This document shows, piece after piece, positions 16,369-23,947 of a stretch of DNA of 36,713 nt (positions within the stretch are counted from its first letter, which is position 1; the number at the start of each line of letters is the position of its first letter). Below the pieces are notes generated by a model that was given only the letters and a program-made list of their open reading frames with translations, did not search any database and was not told where the DNA came from. Position numbers and translations under genes: made by a program. The stretch is from an uncultured Prevotellaceae bacterium (GTDB lineage Bacteria; Bacteroidota; Bacteroidia; Bacteroidales; Bacteroidaceae): positions 1 to 36,713 of the forward strand of contig CAMVFC010000023.1 of NCBI GenBank assembly GCA_947166655.1, in the 5' to 3' direction.

Positions 16369-17453
16369 ACGACCCTCTCAACCCCATCTCGCCCGAAGAA
16401 AAAGAGCAGTTCACACCCATGACTTCCGCCGATGCTCCGCCATCGCAGTGGCGGCGTTGGCACATTCCCGTGCTGCTCATTCTGGCCATCGCCTCCTTTA
16501 TCATCGTGAAACGGCACAACGCTCCCGACCCCTATCAGAAGAATGCCGGGGCTGTGTTCGGAACGTTCTACCACATGACCTACCAGTCGAAGGACGACCT
16601 TCAGAAAGAGATCATGGCCGCCCTTATGCAGGTGGACTCCTCCCTGTCCATGTTCAATCCGCAGAGCACCCTGAGCCGCATGAACCGGGGCGAGGCCGTA
16701 GTGGCCGACTCGTTCTTCCGCCACGTCTTTCAGCTGTCCGAGCGCGTCTCCGCAGCCACTGACGGCGCCTTCGACATCACCGTGGCACCACTGGTCAATG
16801 CCTGGGGCTTCGGCTTCAAGCAGGGCGCTCTTCCCGACAGCGCCGCCGTGGATTCTCTCCGTCGGATGGTAGGCTACCGCCGCATCCACCTGGACGCTGA
16901 GGGCCGTCTCCACAAAGAGGACCCGAGGATGGTCTTAGACTGCAGCGCCATCGCCAAGGGATTTGGCGTCGATGCCGCAGCCGCTGTCCTTCGCGCCCAC
17001 GGAGTGACGAACTTCATGGTCGATATCGGCGGCGAGGTCGTGGTCAGCGGAATGAACCCCAAAGGCAAGATGTGGCGCGTGGGCGTGAACAGCCCCACGG
17101 ACGATCCGGAAAGCAACAGTACGGCGCTCGACACCGTGCTTGCACTGACAGACTGTGCCATGGCCACCAGTGGCAACTACCGTAACTTCTACACGACAGA
17201 CGACGGACGACGCGTAGCGCATACCATCGACCCTGCCACAGGCTACCCTGTGCAGCACAACATCCTCTCGGCCACGGTGCTGGCACCTACATGTGCCGAA
17301 GCCGACGCCTTCGCCACGAGTTTCATGGTGATGGGGTTGGAGCGGGCCAAGAACGTGCTGCTAAGGCATCCCGAGCTGCAAGTCTACTTCATCACGGACG
17401 ACAACGGAGGCTACGCCACCTACTCTACCCTCAAAAATTCGCAGGCGGAATGA
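16365..17453 (+). CDS. apbE: FAD:protein FMN transferase
   Basis: 362 residues. ApbE covalently attaches FMN from FAD to Thr in target proteins such as the NqrB/NqrC and RnfD/RnfG subunits. An N-terminal membrane anchor lies at about 34-50 (IPVLLILAIASFIIV). The catalytic domain shows VFGTFYHMTYQ, FDITVAPLVNAWGFG, the FAD/Mg block DCSAIAKGFGVDAAA, NFMVDIGGEVVVSG and HTIDPATGYPV, with an acidic metal site. It should face the periplasm. No target flavoprotein is encoded here. It ends the rsmG-hydrolase-apbE chain and is followed by a good terminator. Confidence 0.95.
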   Translation: MNDPLNPISPEEKEQFTPMTSADAPPSQWRRWHIPVLLILAIASFIIVKRHNAPDPYQKNAGAVFGTFYHMTYQSKDDLQKEIMAALMQVDSSLSMFNPQSTLSRMNRGEAVVADSFFRHVFQLSERVSAATDGAFDITVAPLVNAWGFGFKQGALPDSAAVDSLRRMVGYRRIHLDAEGRLHKEDPRMVLDCSAIAKGFGVDAAAAVLRAHGVTNFMVDIGGEVVVSGMNPKGKMWRVGVNSPTDDPESNSTALDTVLALTDCAMATSGNYRNFYTTDDGRRVAHTIDPATGYPVQHNILSATVLAPTCAEADAFATSFMVMGLERAKNVLLRHPELQVYFITDDNGGYATYSTLKNSQAE

Positions 17454-17557
17454 CGCCCAAGCCCCACCGAGCCCTGAGCGTCCATCTGAGCTTTCTGCCC
17501 TCAAGTCTCCTCCTAATCCGTTTGCTTACAATTAGATACAGCCGGATACGGCTATAC

Positions 17558-17600
17558 ATTTGCGGGCAAAGCTGTTGGTTTTACCCGCAAATCTTTTTTT
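17558..17600 (+). terminator. Rho-independent terminator after apbE
   Basis: ATTTGCGGG (17558-17566) pairs perfectly with CCCGCAAAT (17584-17592) around a 17-base loop, and a C plus seven T residues follow (17594-17600). It lies about 105 bases after the apbE stop. The left arm overlaps a TACATTTG at 17555-17562, which also fits the -7 consensus. Confidence 0.75.
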
Positions 17601-17742
17601 GGGGAATAGCGAAAAGTTCCACCTTGAGTTCACTTTGACCCAGTCATAAAAGCCTGTAAATCCGTCGGTTCCTCAATGGAAAGTTGACGGGAAAAGGCAG
17701 GACTCCAAGGCTCTCACCCGCCACGCCCAACCCTTATGCTCA

Positions 17743-17846
17743 AAACTCCCTTAAGTTTTGCACGAAACTCCCTTGAGTTTTGCTCAAAACTCCCTTAAGA
17801 TTTACCCGAAACTCCCTTAACTTTTGCTCAAAACTCCCTTGAGTTT
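17743..17846. repeat. 22-bp-period palindromic array, 5 units
   Basis: Five 16-base units start at 17743, 17765, 17787, 17809 and 17831, exactly 22 apart. The best copies read AAACTCCCTTGAGTTT (6-base arms around CCTT); others carry changes such as AAACTCCCTTAAGTTT. Spacers are 6 bases. The array lies in the 598-base gap between the ends of apbE and the converging permease gene. Beyond it and the two terminators, I see nothing recognisable in 17601-17742 and 17847-18001. Confidence 0.85.
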
Positions 17847-18001
17847 TTCTCACCATGCCTGTTAAGAGAAAAATCTACGTCCAGAGGTGCCGCCTGTTCA
17901 CGGGGCACACGCCTCAATGTCAGCCCTAATCGTGCGGCGTCAACTTCTCCAATATAATGAAAGTGACTCCATGTTTAGCGGACAGTAACAACAGGGAATA
18001 A

Positions 18002-18028
18002 AGCCAACTGACGTCGACAGTCTTGGCT
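18002..18028 (-). terminator. Possible terminator after fetB-like gene
   Basis: AGCCAACTG (18002-18010) pairs with CAG-TTGGCT (18018-18028) with a two-base bulge. Read on the minus strand it begins 24 bases after the permease stop and is followed by TTATT, a poor U-run. Confidence 0.4.
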
Positions 18029-18051
18029 ATGGGCCGATTGGTCGACGGGAA

Positions 18052-18828
18052 TTACCCCTTGAAGACAGAACGCAGACAGCCGTAGTCATCGAAGGCGCGA
18101 CGCGACGACAGCCACAGGGCCAGGATAAGCGAAAGCATGGAAGCGGACATGGTGATGATGACAATCATCATCTGGTACTTCACAGCTACATCGGGCGACG
18201 AGCCTCCGAGGATCTGACCTATCATGGTGCCGGGCAGGGCGACAATGCCCATCACGGCCATATTGGCAATGCAGGGCGTGAAGCTCTTTATCACGGCCTC
18301 GCGCAGGAAGGGTGCCCAGGCTTCCAGACGGGACGCACCGTTGCCCAAGAGATAATAATAAGTGGCCTGTTCACGCTCGATACGACTGTAGAACGTGCTT
18401 AGCGTCAGCACGTTTACACCAAGCATATTGCCCATCAGGATGCCCATGACGGGGATGAAATAACGAGCCTCGAAAGGATGGTCGAGACGGAGCACAAAAC
18501 AGAGGAAGAAGAAGCCGACCAGCAACGCTGCCACGAAGAAGCTGATGAAGGCGGGCAAAGCTACGACGGAGGATCGCATCCGCGTGCGCTCGCCTAAGGT
18601 GTGCGTGGCGATGATGGCCATGATAATCACCCAAAGCGTGTTCAGCCAGGGATAGTCCCATTCGAAGAGATAGCGCAGGTAGATGCTTATCAGGAACAAC
18701 TGCACAATCATGCGTCCGGCTGCCACAAGCGTAGCACGGACGAGGCCCGTCTTCAGTTTCCAAAGAAAGAAGAGGGGGATGAGCAGAAGCAAAAGACCTA
18801 TGGCGAGGGAGGAAAGGGAGATATCCAT
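18052..18828 (-). CDS. fetB: FetB/YbbM-type ABC permease
   Basis: 258 residues with about seven membrane helices, the size of the UPF0014 (YbbM/FetB) family. In E. coli FetAB exports iron and helps under oxidative stress. The blocks YFIPVMGILMGNMLGVN, EREQATYYYLLGNGAS and GIVALPGTMIGQILGGSSP are typical. The ATG at 18828 (MDISLSSLAIG) is chosen; the frame stays open upstream only because the repeat array there encodes a meaningless RHSSFVT repeat. A cognate ATPase lies at 21217-21855, separated by aguB-aguA, which is an unusual split. Confidence 0.9.
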   Translation of the reverse strand: MDISLSSLAIGLLLLLIPLFFLWKLKTGLVRATLVAAGRMIVQLFLISIYLRYLFEWDYPWLNTLWVIIMAIIATHTLGERTRMRSSVVALPAFISFFVAALLVGFFFLCFVLRLDHPFEARYFIPVMGILMGNMLGVNVLTLSTFYSRIEREQATYYYLLGNGASRLEAWAPFLREAVIKSFTPCIANMAVMGIVALPGTMIGQILGGSSPDVAVKYQMMIVIITMSASMLSLILALWLSSRRAFDDYGCLRSVFKG

Positions 18829-18831
18829 GGG

Positions 18832-18930
18832 GAATGACGAATGACGAGTGACGAATGATGAATGACGAGTGACGAATGATGAATGACGAATGCGTATGGG
18901 ATGAATGACGAGTGACAAGTGACGAATGAC
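18832..18930. repeat. 7-bp tandem array A
   Basis: Fourteen or so degenerate heptamers of GAATGAC, GAGTGAC and GAATGAT, with one frame slip near 18902. It begins 3 bases upstream of the permease ATG and fills most of the aguA-fetB gap. On the transcribed strand it gives a pyrimidine-rich leader with little structure. Related to array B at 21115. Confidence 0.85.
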
Positions 18931-18996
18931 GAATTCGGAGGGAGGAACGGCGAAAAGTGCGAACCCCGGGCGCAGGAGGAAGCGACCTCAGCGTGA

Positions 18997-20226
18997 TTAT
19001 GCGCCCGGCGAGTTCTCGCTCTTTTCCTTTTTCATCACCCCTATGGGGTACTGCATGGTGGAGCAATGGAGCGAGCCGTGCTGACGAATGAGCACCCGGC
19101 AATCTACGGGAACGATATCGTAGCGGGGGAAAGCTTTCTGAAGTTGACGACGGGCGAGTTCGTCGTTGTCGGGCTGTCCGTAGGTGGGCATGAGGACAGC
19201 GCCGTTGATGACCAGGAAATTGGCATAGGTGGCAGGCAAGCGATGGCCGTCATCCGGATCATAAACGGGAGCCGGAAGGGGCAGAGGGACGAGGCGGTAG
19301 GCACTCTCCCCTGCGGGAGAGGCGCCGAGCACGCTGAAGGAAGCGAGCTGCTGCTCCATCTTCTTCAACTCTTCGTAATGCTCATCAGAAGGGTCCGTAC
19401 ACTGGACATAAGCGATGGTATCGTTAGGGCAGAAACGGGCGAGGGTGTCGATATGGCTATCGGTGTCATCGCCGGCCAAGTAACCATGGTCGAGCCAAAG
19501 GACACGACGCGCGTGGAAACAATGCAGCAAGTGGGACTCGATGTCCTGCTGCGTGAGGTGGGGATTACGGTTGGGCGAAAGGAGGCACTCCGTAGTGGTC
19601 AGGAGCGTGCCGCGCCCGTCGCTCTCGATGCTTCCGCCTTCAAAGACGAAGGAGAGGTGGGGTTCATAGGCACCACGGAGCGGTGAGGCTGCAGACACCT
19701 CGACAGGACAAGAGGGCGCGCCGTCGGTGGAAGAGGGGAAGGCAAGGCGCCGGCAGATCTGATTGTCCAGAGCCGACGGGAATTTCATGCCCCAGCCATT
19801 GAACTGGAAGTCAAGAAGGCGAGGGCCGTCCTCGGTGAGCAGCGTGAGGAAAGCATGATCGCGGGCCCAAGTGTCGTTTGTCGGGCATTCAAAATAGCGG
19901 ACATTCGGCAGCAGACGGGCTGGGATGCGTTCGTGCAAAAGCGTCTGCACGCGCTCGGGGTCGGGGGTAACAATCAGCACGAGTTCGCCATGGACCAGGA
20001 TTTCCAAGGCTATACTGACGAAGCAGTTGTCGGCCTCGGAGAGCAAGGGAGCCCAATCGGTATCGGCATGGGGCCATGTGAGCTGGACGCCGCTCTGCGG
20101 ATGCCACTCGGCCGGAAAGAAAGTGCCGCGGACCTCCGTCTGTGCTTCCTGCGGCAAGTCTGTAAGATTGAGATGGAGGGTAAGGTCACTGATGACCGGC
20201 GTCGTGGGAGTAAAATGCAGTGCCAT
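18997..20226 (-). CDS. aguA: Agmatine deiminase
   Basis: 409 residues. Converts agmatine to N-carbamoylputrescine and ammonia. Guanidino-group-modifying (PPAD-type) fold shown by TFFPAEWHPQSGVQLTWPH, TNDTWARDHAF, FEGGSIESDGRGT, LDHGYLAGDDTDSHIDTLAR and the nucleophile Cys388 in HGSLHCSTMQYP. Full length. The start lies 3 bases after the aguB stop. With aguB it completes the two-step arginine-decarboxylation route to putrescine. Confidence 0.96.
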   Translation of the reverse strand: MALHFTPTTPVISDLTLHLNLTDLPQEAQTEVRGTFFPAEWHPQSGVQLTWPHADTDWAPLLSEADNCFVSIALEILVHGELVLIVTPDPERVQTLLHERIPARLLPNVRYFECPTNDTWARDHAFLTLLTEDGPRLLDFQFNGWGMKFPSALDNQICRRLAFPSSTDGAPSCPVEVSAASPLRGAYEPHLSFVFEGGSIESDGRGTLLTTTECLLSPNRNPHLTQQDIESHLLHCFHARRVLWLDHGYLAGDDTDSHIDTLARFCPNDTIAYVQCTDPSDEHYEELKKMEQQLASFSVLGASPAGESAYRLVPLPLPAPVYDPDDGHRLPATYANFLVINGAVLMPTYGQPDNDELARRQLQKAFPRYDIVPVDCRVLIRQHGSLHCSTMQYPIGVMKKEKSENSPGA

Positions 20227-20229
20227 AGG

Positions 20230-21105
20230 CTAATCACGGAAGCGAAGGGTGAGGTCTTCGTAAGCATCGATGCGGCGGTCGCGCAGGAAAGGCCACCAGC
20301 GGCGCACCTGCTCGGAGCGATGCAGGTCGATGTCGACCAGCAGGTCTTCGGCATCGGTGGACGAGGCTTCTGCAAGGAGTTCGCCCTGCGGCCCTGCCAC
20401 GAAACTGGTGCCCCAGAAGAGGATGCCCTGCGTCTGTCCGCTGGGATCGGGTTCATGCCCTACCCTATTCACAGCCACGACGGGCAGACCGTTGGCCACG
20501 GCATGACCACGCTGGACAAGCTGCCACGCCTGTCGTTGGCGAGCCTGCTCCTCGGGCGTGTCACTGCTCTCGTAGCCTATCGCCGTAGGATAAATGAGAA
20601 GGTCGGCACCTGCCAGGGCCATCAGGCGGGCACCTTCGGGATACCACTGATCCCAGCACACCTGCACGCCAAGCTTACCTACAGACGTGGCGATGGGACG
20701 GAAGCCCAAATCGCCCGGTGTGAAATAGAATTTCTCGTAATAGGCCGGGTCGTCCGGGATGTGCATCTTGCGCTGTACACCGGCTATCGAGCCGTCGTTC
20801 TCGAAGACGACCGCGGTATTGTGATAGAGTCCCGGTGCGCGGCGCTCGAACAGGCTGGTGACAAGGACGACATGGTGCTCGCGCGCCAGACGGCCAAAGA
20901 AGTCTGTGCTGGGTCCCGGGATGGGCTCAGCCAGGTCGAAGTTGTCGACAGACTCTACCTGACAGAAGTAAGGAGTGTTGTGCAGTTCCTGAAGAACGAC
21001 CAGTTCTGCACCGCGGGCGGCCACATCAGCAATATGGGAGGCGAGGGCGGCACGGTTGTCTTCCGGAGACGAGGTGCAGGATAGTTGTATGAGCGCTGTG
21101 AGCAT
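20230..21105 (-). CDS. aguB: N-carbamoylputrescine amidase
   Basis: 291 residues of the nitrilase superfamily. Hydrolyses N-carbamoylputrescine to putrescine, CO2 and ammonia. The Glu-Lys-Cys triad is Glu40 (VLQELHNTPYF), Lys113 (QRKMHIPDDP) and Cys150 (VQVCWDQWYPEG). The ATG at 21105 gives the expected opening. It is directly followed by aguA, and heptamer array B starts 9 bases upstream of the ATG. Confidence 0.96.
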   Translation of the reverse strand: MLTALIQLSCTSSPEDNRAALASHIADVAARGAELVVLQELHNTPYFCQVESVDNFDLAEPIPGPSTDFFGRLAREHHVVLVTSLFERRAPGLYHNTAVVFENDGSIAGVQRKMHIPDDPAYYEKFYFTPGDLGFRPIATSVGKLGVQVCWDQWYPEGARLMALAGADLLIYPTAIGYESSDTPEEQARQRQAWQLVQRGHAVANGLPVVAVNRVGHEPDPSGQTQGILFWGTSFVAGPQGELLAEASSTDAEDLLVDIDLHRSEQVRRWWPFLRDRRIDAYEDLTLRFRD

Positions 21106-21114
21106 AAAAGATCA

Positions 21115-21177
21115 GAATGACGAATGATGAGTGACGAGTGACGAATGATGAGTGACGAATGGCGAAAGACGAATGAA
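21115..21177. repeat. 7-bp tandem array B
   Basis: Nine in-phase heptamers (GAATGAC, GAATGAT, GAGTGAC and variants) between the ATPase gene and aguB. Same unit set as array A, so the aguB-aguA pair is bracketed by like repeats in the same orientation. Confidence 0.85.
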
Positions 21178-21216
21178 TGTCTTTGCCCGCCGAGGCGGGG
21201 GAAGTGCGAAGGCCTG

Positions 21217-21855
21217 CTATGGGAGCGTAACGACGCTGTCGCAGAAAGACAGCAGCAGAGGGTCGTGGGAAACGACAAGGGCGGCTCGCTTCTCTTCATG
21301 GCAAGCCCGGAGCAGAGCCTTAGCTACACGCTGGGTACTGTCCTCGTCGAGGGCCGATGTCGGCTCGTCGAGCAGGAGCAAAGGCTTCGGGAGGGTCAGC
21401 GCGGCCGCCAGGAGGAGACGCTGACGCTGCCCTCCAGAGAGTTTGGAGGCTTCGAGGTCGAGCAAGGAAGCGTCGATGGCCAAGGCTTTCAGAAGAGCAG
21501 GAACAGAGTGCGACGCGCCTGACGACGAGGATAAGGCAGCACTGTTATACTCCAAACCGTGGGTCAGACGAATAAGGTCGCCCCCCGTAGCAGCAGGAGG
21601 TTGCAGTTCTTGAGGGACATAAGCGACCTGGCGACGAATGGCGGAGATATGGGCGGCAACCAGAGGAAGCCCGCAGATTTCTGCAGAACCCTCGGAGAAT
21701 GGGACAAAACCAAGCAGCGCACGCAGCAAAGAGGTCTTTCCGCATCCGCTCTCGCCCGAGAGCCCGACGAACTGCCCTCCCGCCACCTGAAGGTCGAGCC
21801 CACGGAACAGAGGCGGACCGCCAAAAGCGATGGAGACAGAACGAAGGGACAGCAT
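21217..21855 (-). CDS. fetA: ABC ATP-binding protein, probably FetA-type
   Basis: 212 residues, a bare nucleotide-binding domain. Walker A GESGCGKTS (about 33-41), Q-loop YVPQELQPP, signature LSGGQRQR, Walker B LLLLDEPTSALDE and the switch His in VVSHDP are all intact. Short length, lack of extra domains and nearness to a FetB-type permease suggest the exporter ATPase FetA/YbbL; ATPases of this kind are hard to assign by sequence, so the pairing is an inference. The ATG at 21855 is preferred; a longer frame would run into pheS. The gap to pheS is 34 bases. Confidence 0.75.
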   Translation of the reverse strand: MLSLRSVSIAFGGPPLFRGLDLQVAGGQFVGLSGESGCGKTSLLRALLGFVPFSEGSAEICGLPLVAAHISAIRRQVAYVPQELQPPAATGGDLIRLTHGLEYNSAALSSSSGASHSVPALLKALAIDASLLDLEASKLSGGQRQRLLLAAALTLPKPLLLLDEPTSALDEDSTQRVAKALLRACHEEKRAALVVSHDPLLLSFCDSVVTLP

Positions 21856-21889
21856 GAATTCTTGGTCTATACGGTTGAACGCCTCACCG

Positions 21890-22909
21890 TCAATTGGCTG
21901 CGGTGAACTCTTCCAGGAAACGGACATCGTTCTCGGAGAACATGCGCAGGTCCTTTACCTGATACTTCAGGTTGGCAATGCGCTCTATACCCATACCGAA
22001 GGCATATCCGCTATAGACCGTACTGTCAATGCCATTGGCCTCCAAGACTGCGGGGTCGACCATGCCGCAACCGAGAATCTCGAGCCAGCCCGAACCCTTA
22101 CACATGGAGCAACCCTTACCGCCACAGATGGTGCAGCTGACGTCCATCTCTGCCGAAGGTTCGGTGAAGGGGAAGAAGCTGGGACGCAGACGAATCTTGG
22201 TGTCCGAACCGAACATCTCCTGCGCGAAGAGCAAGAGGACCTGCTTTAGATCCTTGAAACTGACATTCTTGTCTACATAAAGGCCTTCCACCTGATGGAA
22301 GAAGCAGTGGGCACGGGCGCTGACTGCCTCGTTACGATAGACGCGTCCCGGGCAGATGACACGAATGGGAGGCTGCTGTCTCTCCATGACACGAGCCTGG
22401 ACAGAAGAGGTATGCGAGCGCAGGATAATGTCGGGATGTGCTTCCACGAAGAAGGTGTCCTGCATGTCACGTGCCGGATGATCGTCGGCAAAGTTCATGG
22501 AACTATAGACGTGCCAGTCATCCTCGACCTCGGGACCTTCAGCCAACGTGAAGCCCAGACGCGAGAAGATATCCACAATCTCGTTCTTCACGATGGTGAG
22601 AGGATGGCGCGTACCCAAGGAAATAGGATAAGGTGTGCGCGTAAGATCCACATCGTCCGCCACCGTGTCCAGCACGGCCACGCCGGCCTTGAGCTCATTG
22701 ATGCGCTCCGTGGCACGGCTCTTGAGTTCATTGATGCGCTTACCCAGTTCTTTCTTCATCTCGGCAGGCACCGTGCGGAAATCATCCATCAGCTGGCTGA
22801 TCTCACCTTTTTTACTGAGATACTTGATGCGCAAGGCCTCAACTTCCTCCGGCGAAGCGGCATGAAGTTGTTCGACTTCGTCGAGCAGTTGCTTGATTCT
22901 TTCAATCAT
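21890..22909 (-). CDS. pheS: Phenylalanine--tRNA ligase alpha subunit
   Basis: 339 residues, complete. N-terminal coiled coil (1-85) for tRNA binding, then the class II catalytic core: motif 1 region GFTLAEGPEVEDDWHVYSS, motif 2 RVICPGRVYRNEAVSARAH, FFPFTEPSAEMDVSC and motif 3 GMGIERIANLKY. A four-Cys segment (CTICGGKGCSMCKGSGW) is the common variant in many bacteria. The pheT subunit gene is not in the window. The -7 box at 22952-22959 precedes it. Confidence 0.97.
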   Translation of the reverse strand: MIERIKQLLDEVEQLHAASPEEVEALRIKYLSKKGEISQLMDDFRTVPAEMKKELGKRINELKSRATERINELKAGVAVLDTVADDVDLTRTPYPISLGTRHPLTIVKNEIVDIFSRLGFTLAEGPEVEDDWHVYSSMNFADDHPARDMQDTFFVEAHPDIILRSHTSSVQARVMERQQPPIRVICPGRVYRNEAVSARAHCFFHQVEGLYVDKNVSFKDLKQVLLLFAQEMFGSDTKIRLRPSFFPFTEPSAEMDVSCTICGGKGCSMCKGSGWLEILGCGMVDPAVLEANGIDSTVYSGYAFGMGIERIANLKYQVKDLRMFSENDVRFLEEFTAAN

Positions 22910-22951
22910 ATTTATTTTGCCTTTCTATTGATTTATCTTCAAAAAACTGCG

Positions 22952-22959
22952 CAAAGGTA
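22952..22959 (-). promoter_or_regulatory. -7 box, pheS
   Basis: TACCTTTG on the minus strand, 42 bases before the pheS ATG, matching TAnnTTTG. Confidence 0.55.
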
Positions 22960-23003
22960 ATGATTTCTTGCCGAAAAAAGAGCGCAGGATGGAAAGAAAA
23001 GCG

Positions 23004-23011
23004 TATTTTTG
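23004..23011 (+). promoter_or_regulatory. -7 box, lipoprotein-murB
   Basis: TATTTTTG on the plus strand, 21 bases before the ATG at 23033. It overlaps an upstream TTG (23009), which argues against that start. Confidence 0.55.
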
Positions 23012-23032
23012 CACGAATTTATCACGAAGAGG

Positions 23033-23935
23033 ATGTTCAAACGCCTATTTCACAGCCCGGCAAAAGGGATTTTGGTCACGCTGCTCACAGCGATGAGCAC
23101 CCTCACGGCCTGTCAGCAAAAGCAGAAAAGTTCTGCCGAAGAGATGTCTGTTCTCGAAAACATTATCGAGGACTTTTGGGAAGAAGACTCTGTCAAGTCG
23201 GCGACAGACGACGCCGACGTGGAAGAGGACGAATTAGAGAGCACGGAAACACCCGTAGCACAGACGGTGGACGAGGTGTTCGACGACTTTGCCTTTGCCT
23301 TCGACTCCAACCGCTCCATGCAGCGCCGAAGGGTGCATTTTCCTCTCACTGTCATTCACCAGACAGACACCACGCTGCTGACAAAGAAAGAATGGAAGAG
23401 TCCGGCACTGTTCATGGGACGGGACTTCTACACCATCTTATGGACATCTGCCGCTGAGATGAAGACGACGCAGGACTCCGTCCTCACGGAAGCTGCCGTG
23501 GAACACATCAATCTGGAAGAAAGGGAGATTGTCTCGTTCGACTTCGAGCGCGACCAGGCGACCAGGCATTGGATGCTTGTGCGCCAACGCACCTACCCGT
23601 TTGAGGCCTCAGATCTCGGCGACTTCCTTGATTTCTATCGGCAATGGTCGGAAGACTCGGCCTACCAGATGCGCCACATCGCCCACACGCTACGCTTCAC
23701 TATGCCGGGCGAGAACAGCGAGGAGAATGTAGAAGGCTTCATCGATGCTGAGCAATGGCCGGAGTTTGCGCCGGAAATGCCACAGCATGTACTGACGAAT
23801 ATACGATACGGTCAGAACTATGCGAAGCGGCGAACGATGCTGCTACAAATCAGAGGCCTCAGCAATGGCCTGCAAAATGTGTTCACCTTCCGCCACGATG
23901 GCAACCGCTGGCTGCTTACCGAGTTTGAAAACTGA
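23033..23935 (+). CDS. Putative lipoprotein (DUF4348-like)
   Basis: 300 residues. The signal peptide ends in the lipobox LTAC (Cys27). A very acidic linker follows (about 35-75, rich in Glu/Asp), then a mixed domain with SFDFERDQATRHWMLVRQR and a closing FTFRHDGNRWLLTEFEN, which resembles DUF4348 proteins of Bacteroidetes and SH3-like or NTF2-like ends in general. I am not certain of the family and no function is known. It is followed 12 bases later by murB. Confidence 0.65.
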   Translation: MFKRLFHSPAKGILVTLLTAMSTLTACQQKQKSSAEEMSVLENIIEDFWEEDSVKSATDDADVEEDELESTETPVAQTVDEVFDDFAFAFDSNRSMQRRRVHFPLTVIHQTDTTLLTKKEWKSPALFMGRDFYTILWTSAAEMKTTQDSVLTEAAVEHINLEEREIVSFDFERDQATRHWMLVRQRTYPFEASDLGDFLDFYRQWSEDSAYQMRHIAHTLRFTMPGENSEENVEGFIDAEQWPEFAPEMPQHVLTNIRYGQNYAKRRTMLLQIRGLSNGLQNVFTFRHDGNRWLLTEFEN

Positions 23936-23947
23936 AAAGCCCGACTC

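Noticed and set aside
18829-18918. N-terminal extension of the permease over the repeat
   Set aside because: It would encode only repeats of RHSSFVT from the heptamer array; the ATG at 18828 gives a normal FetB start.
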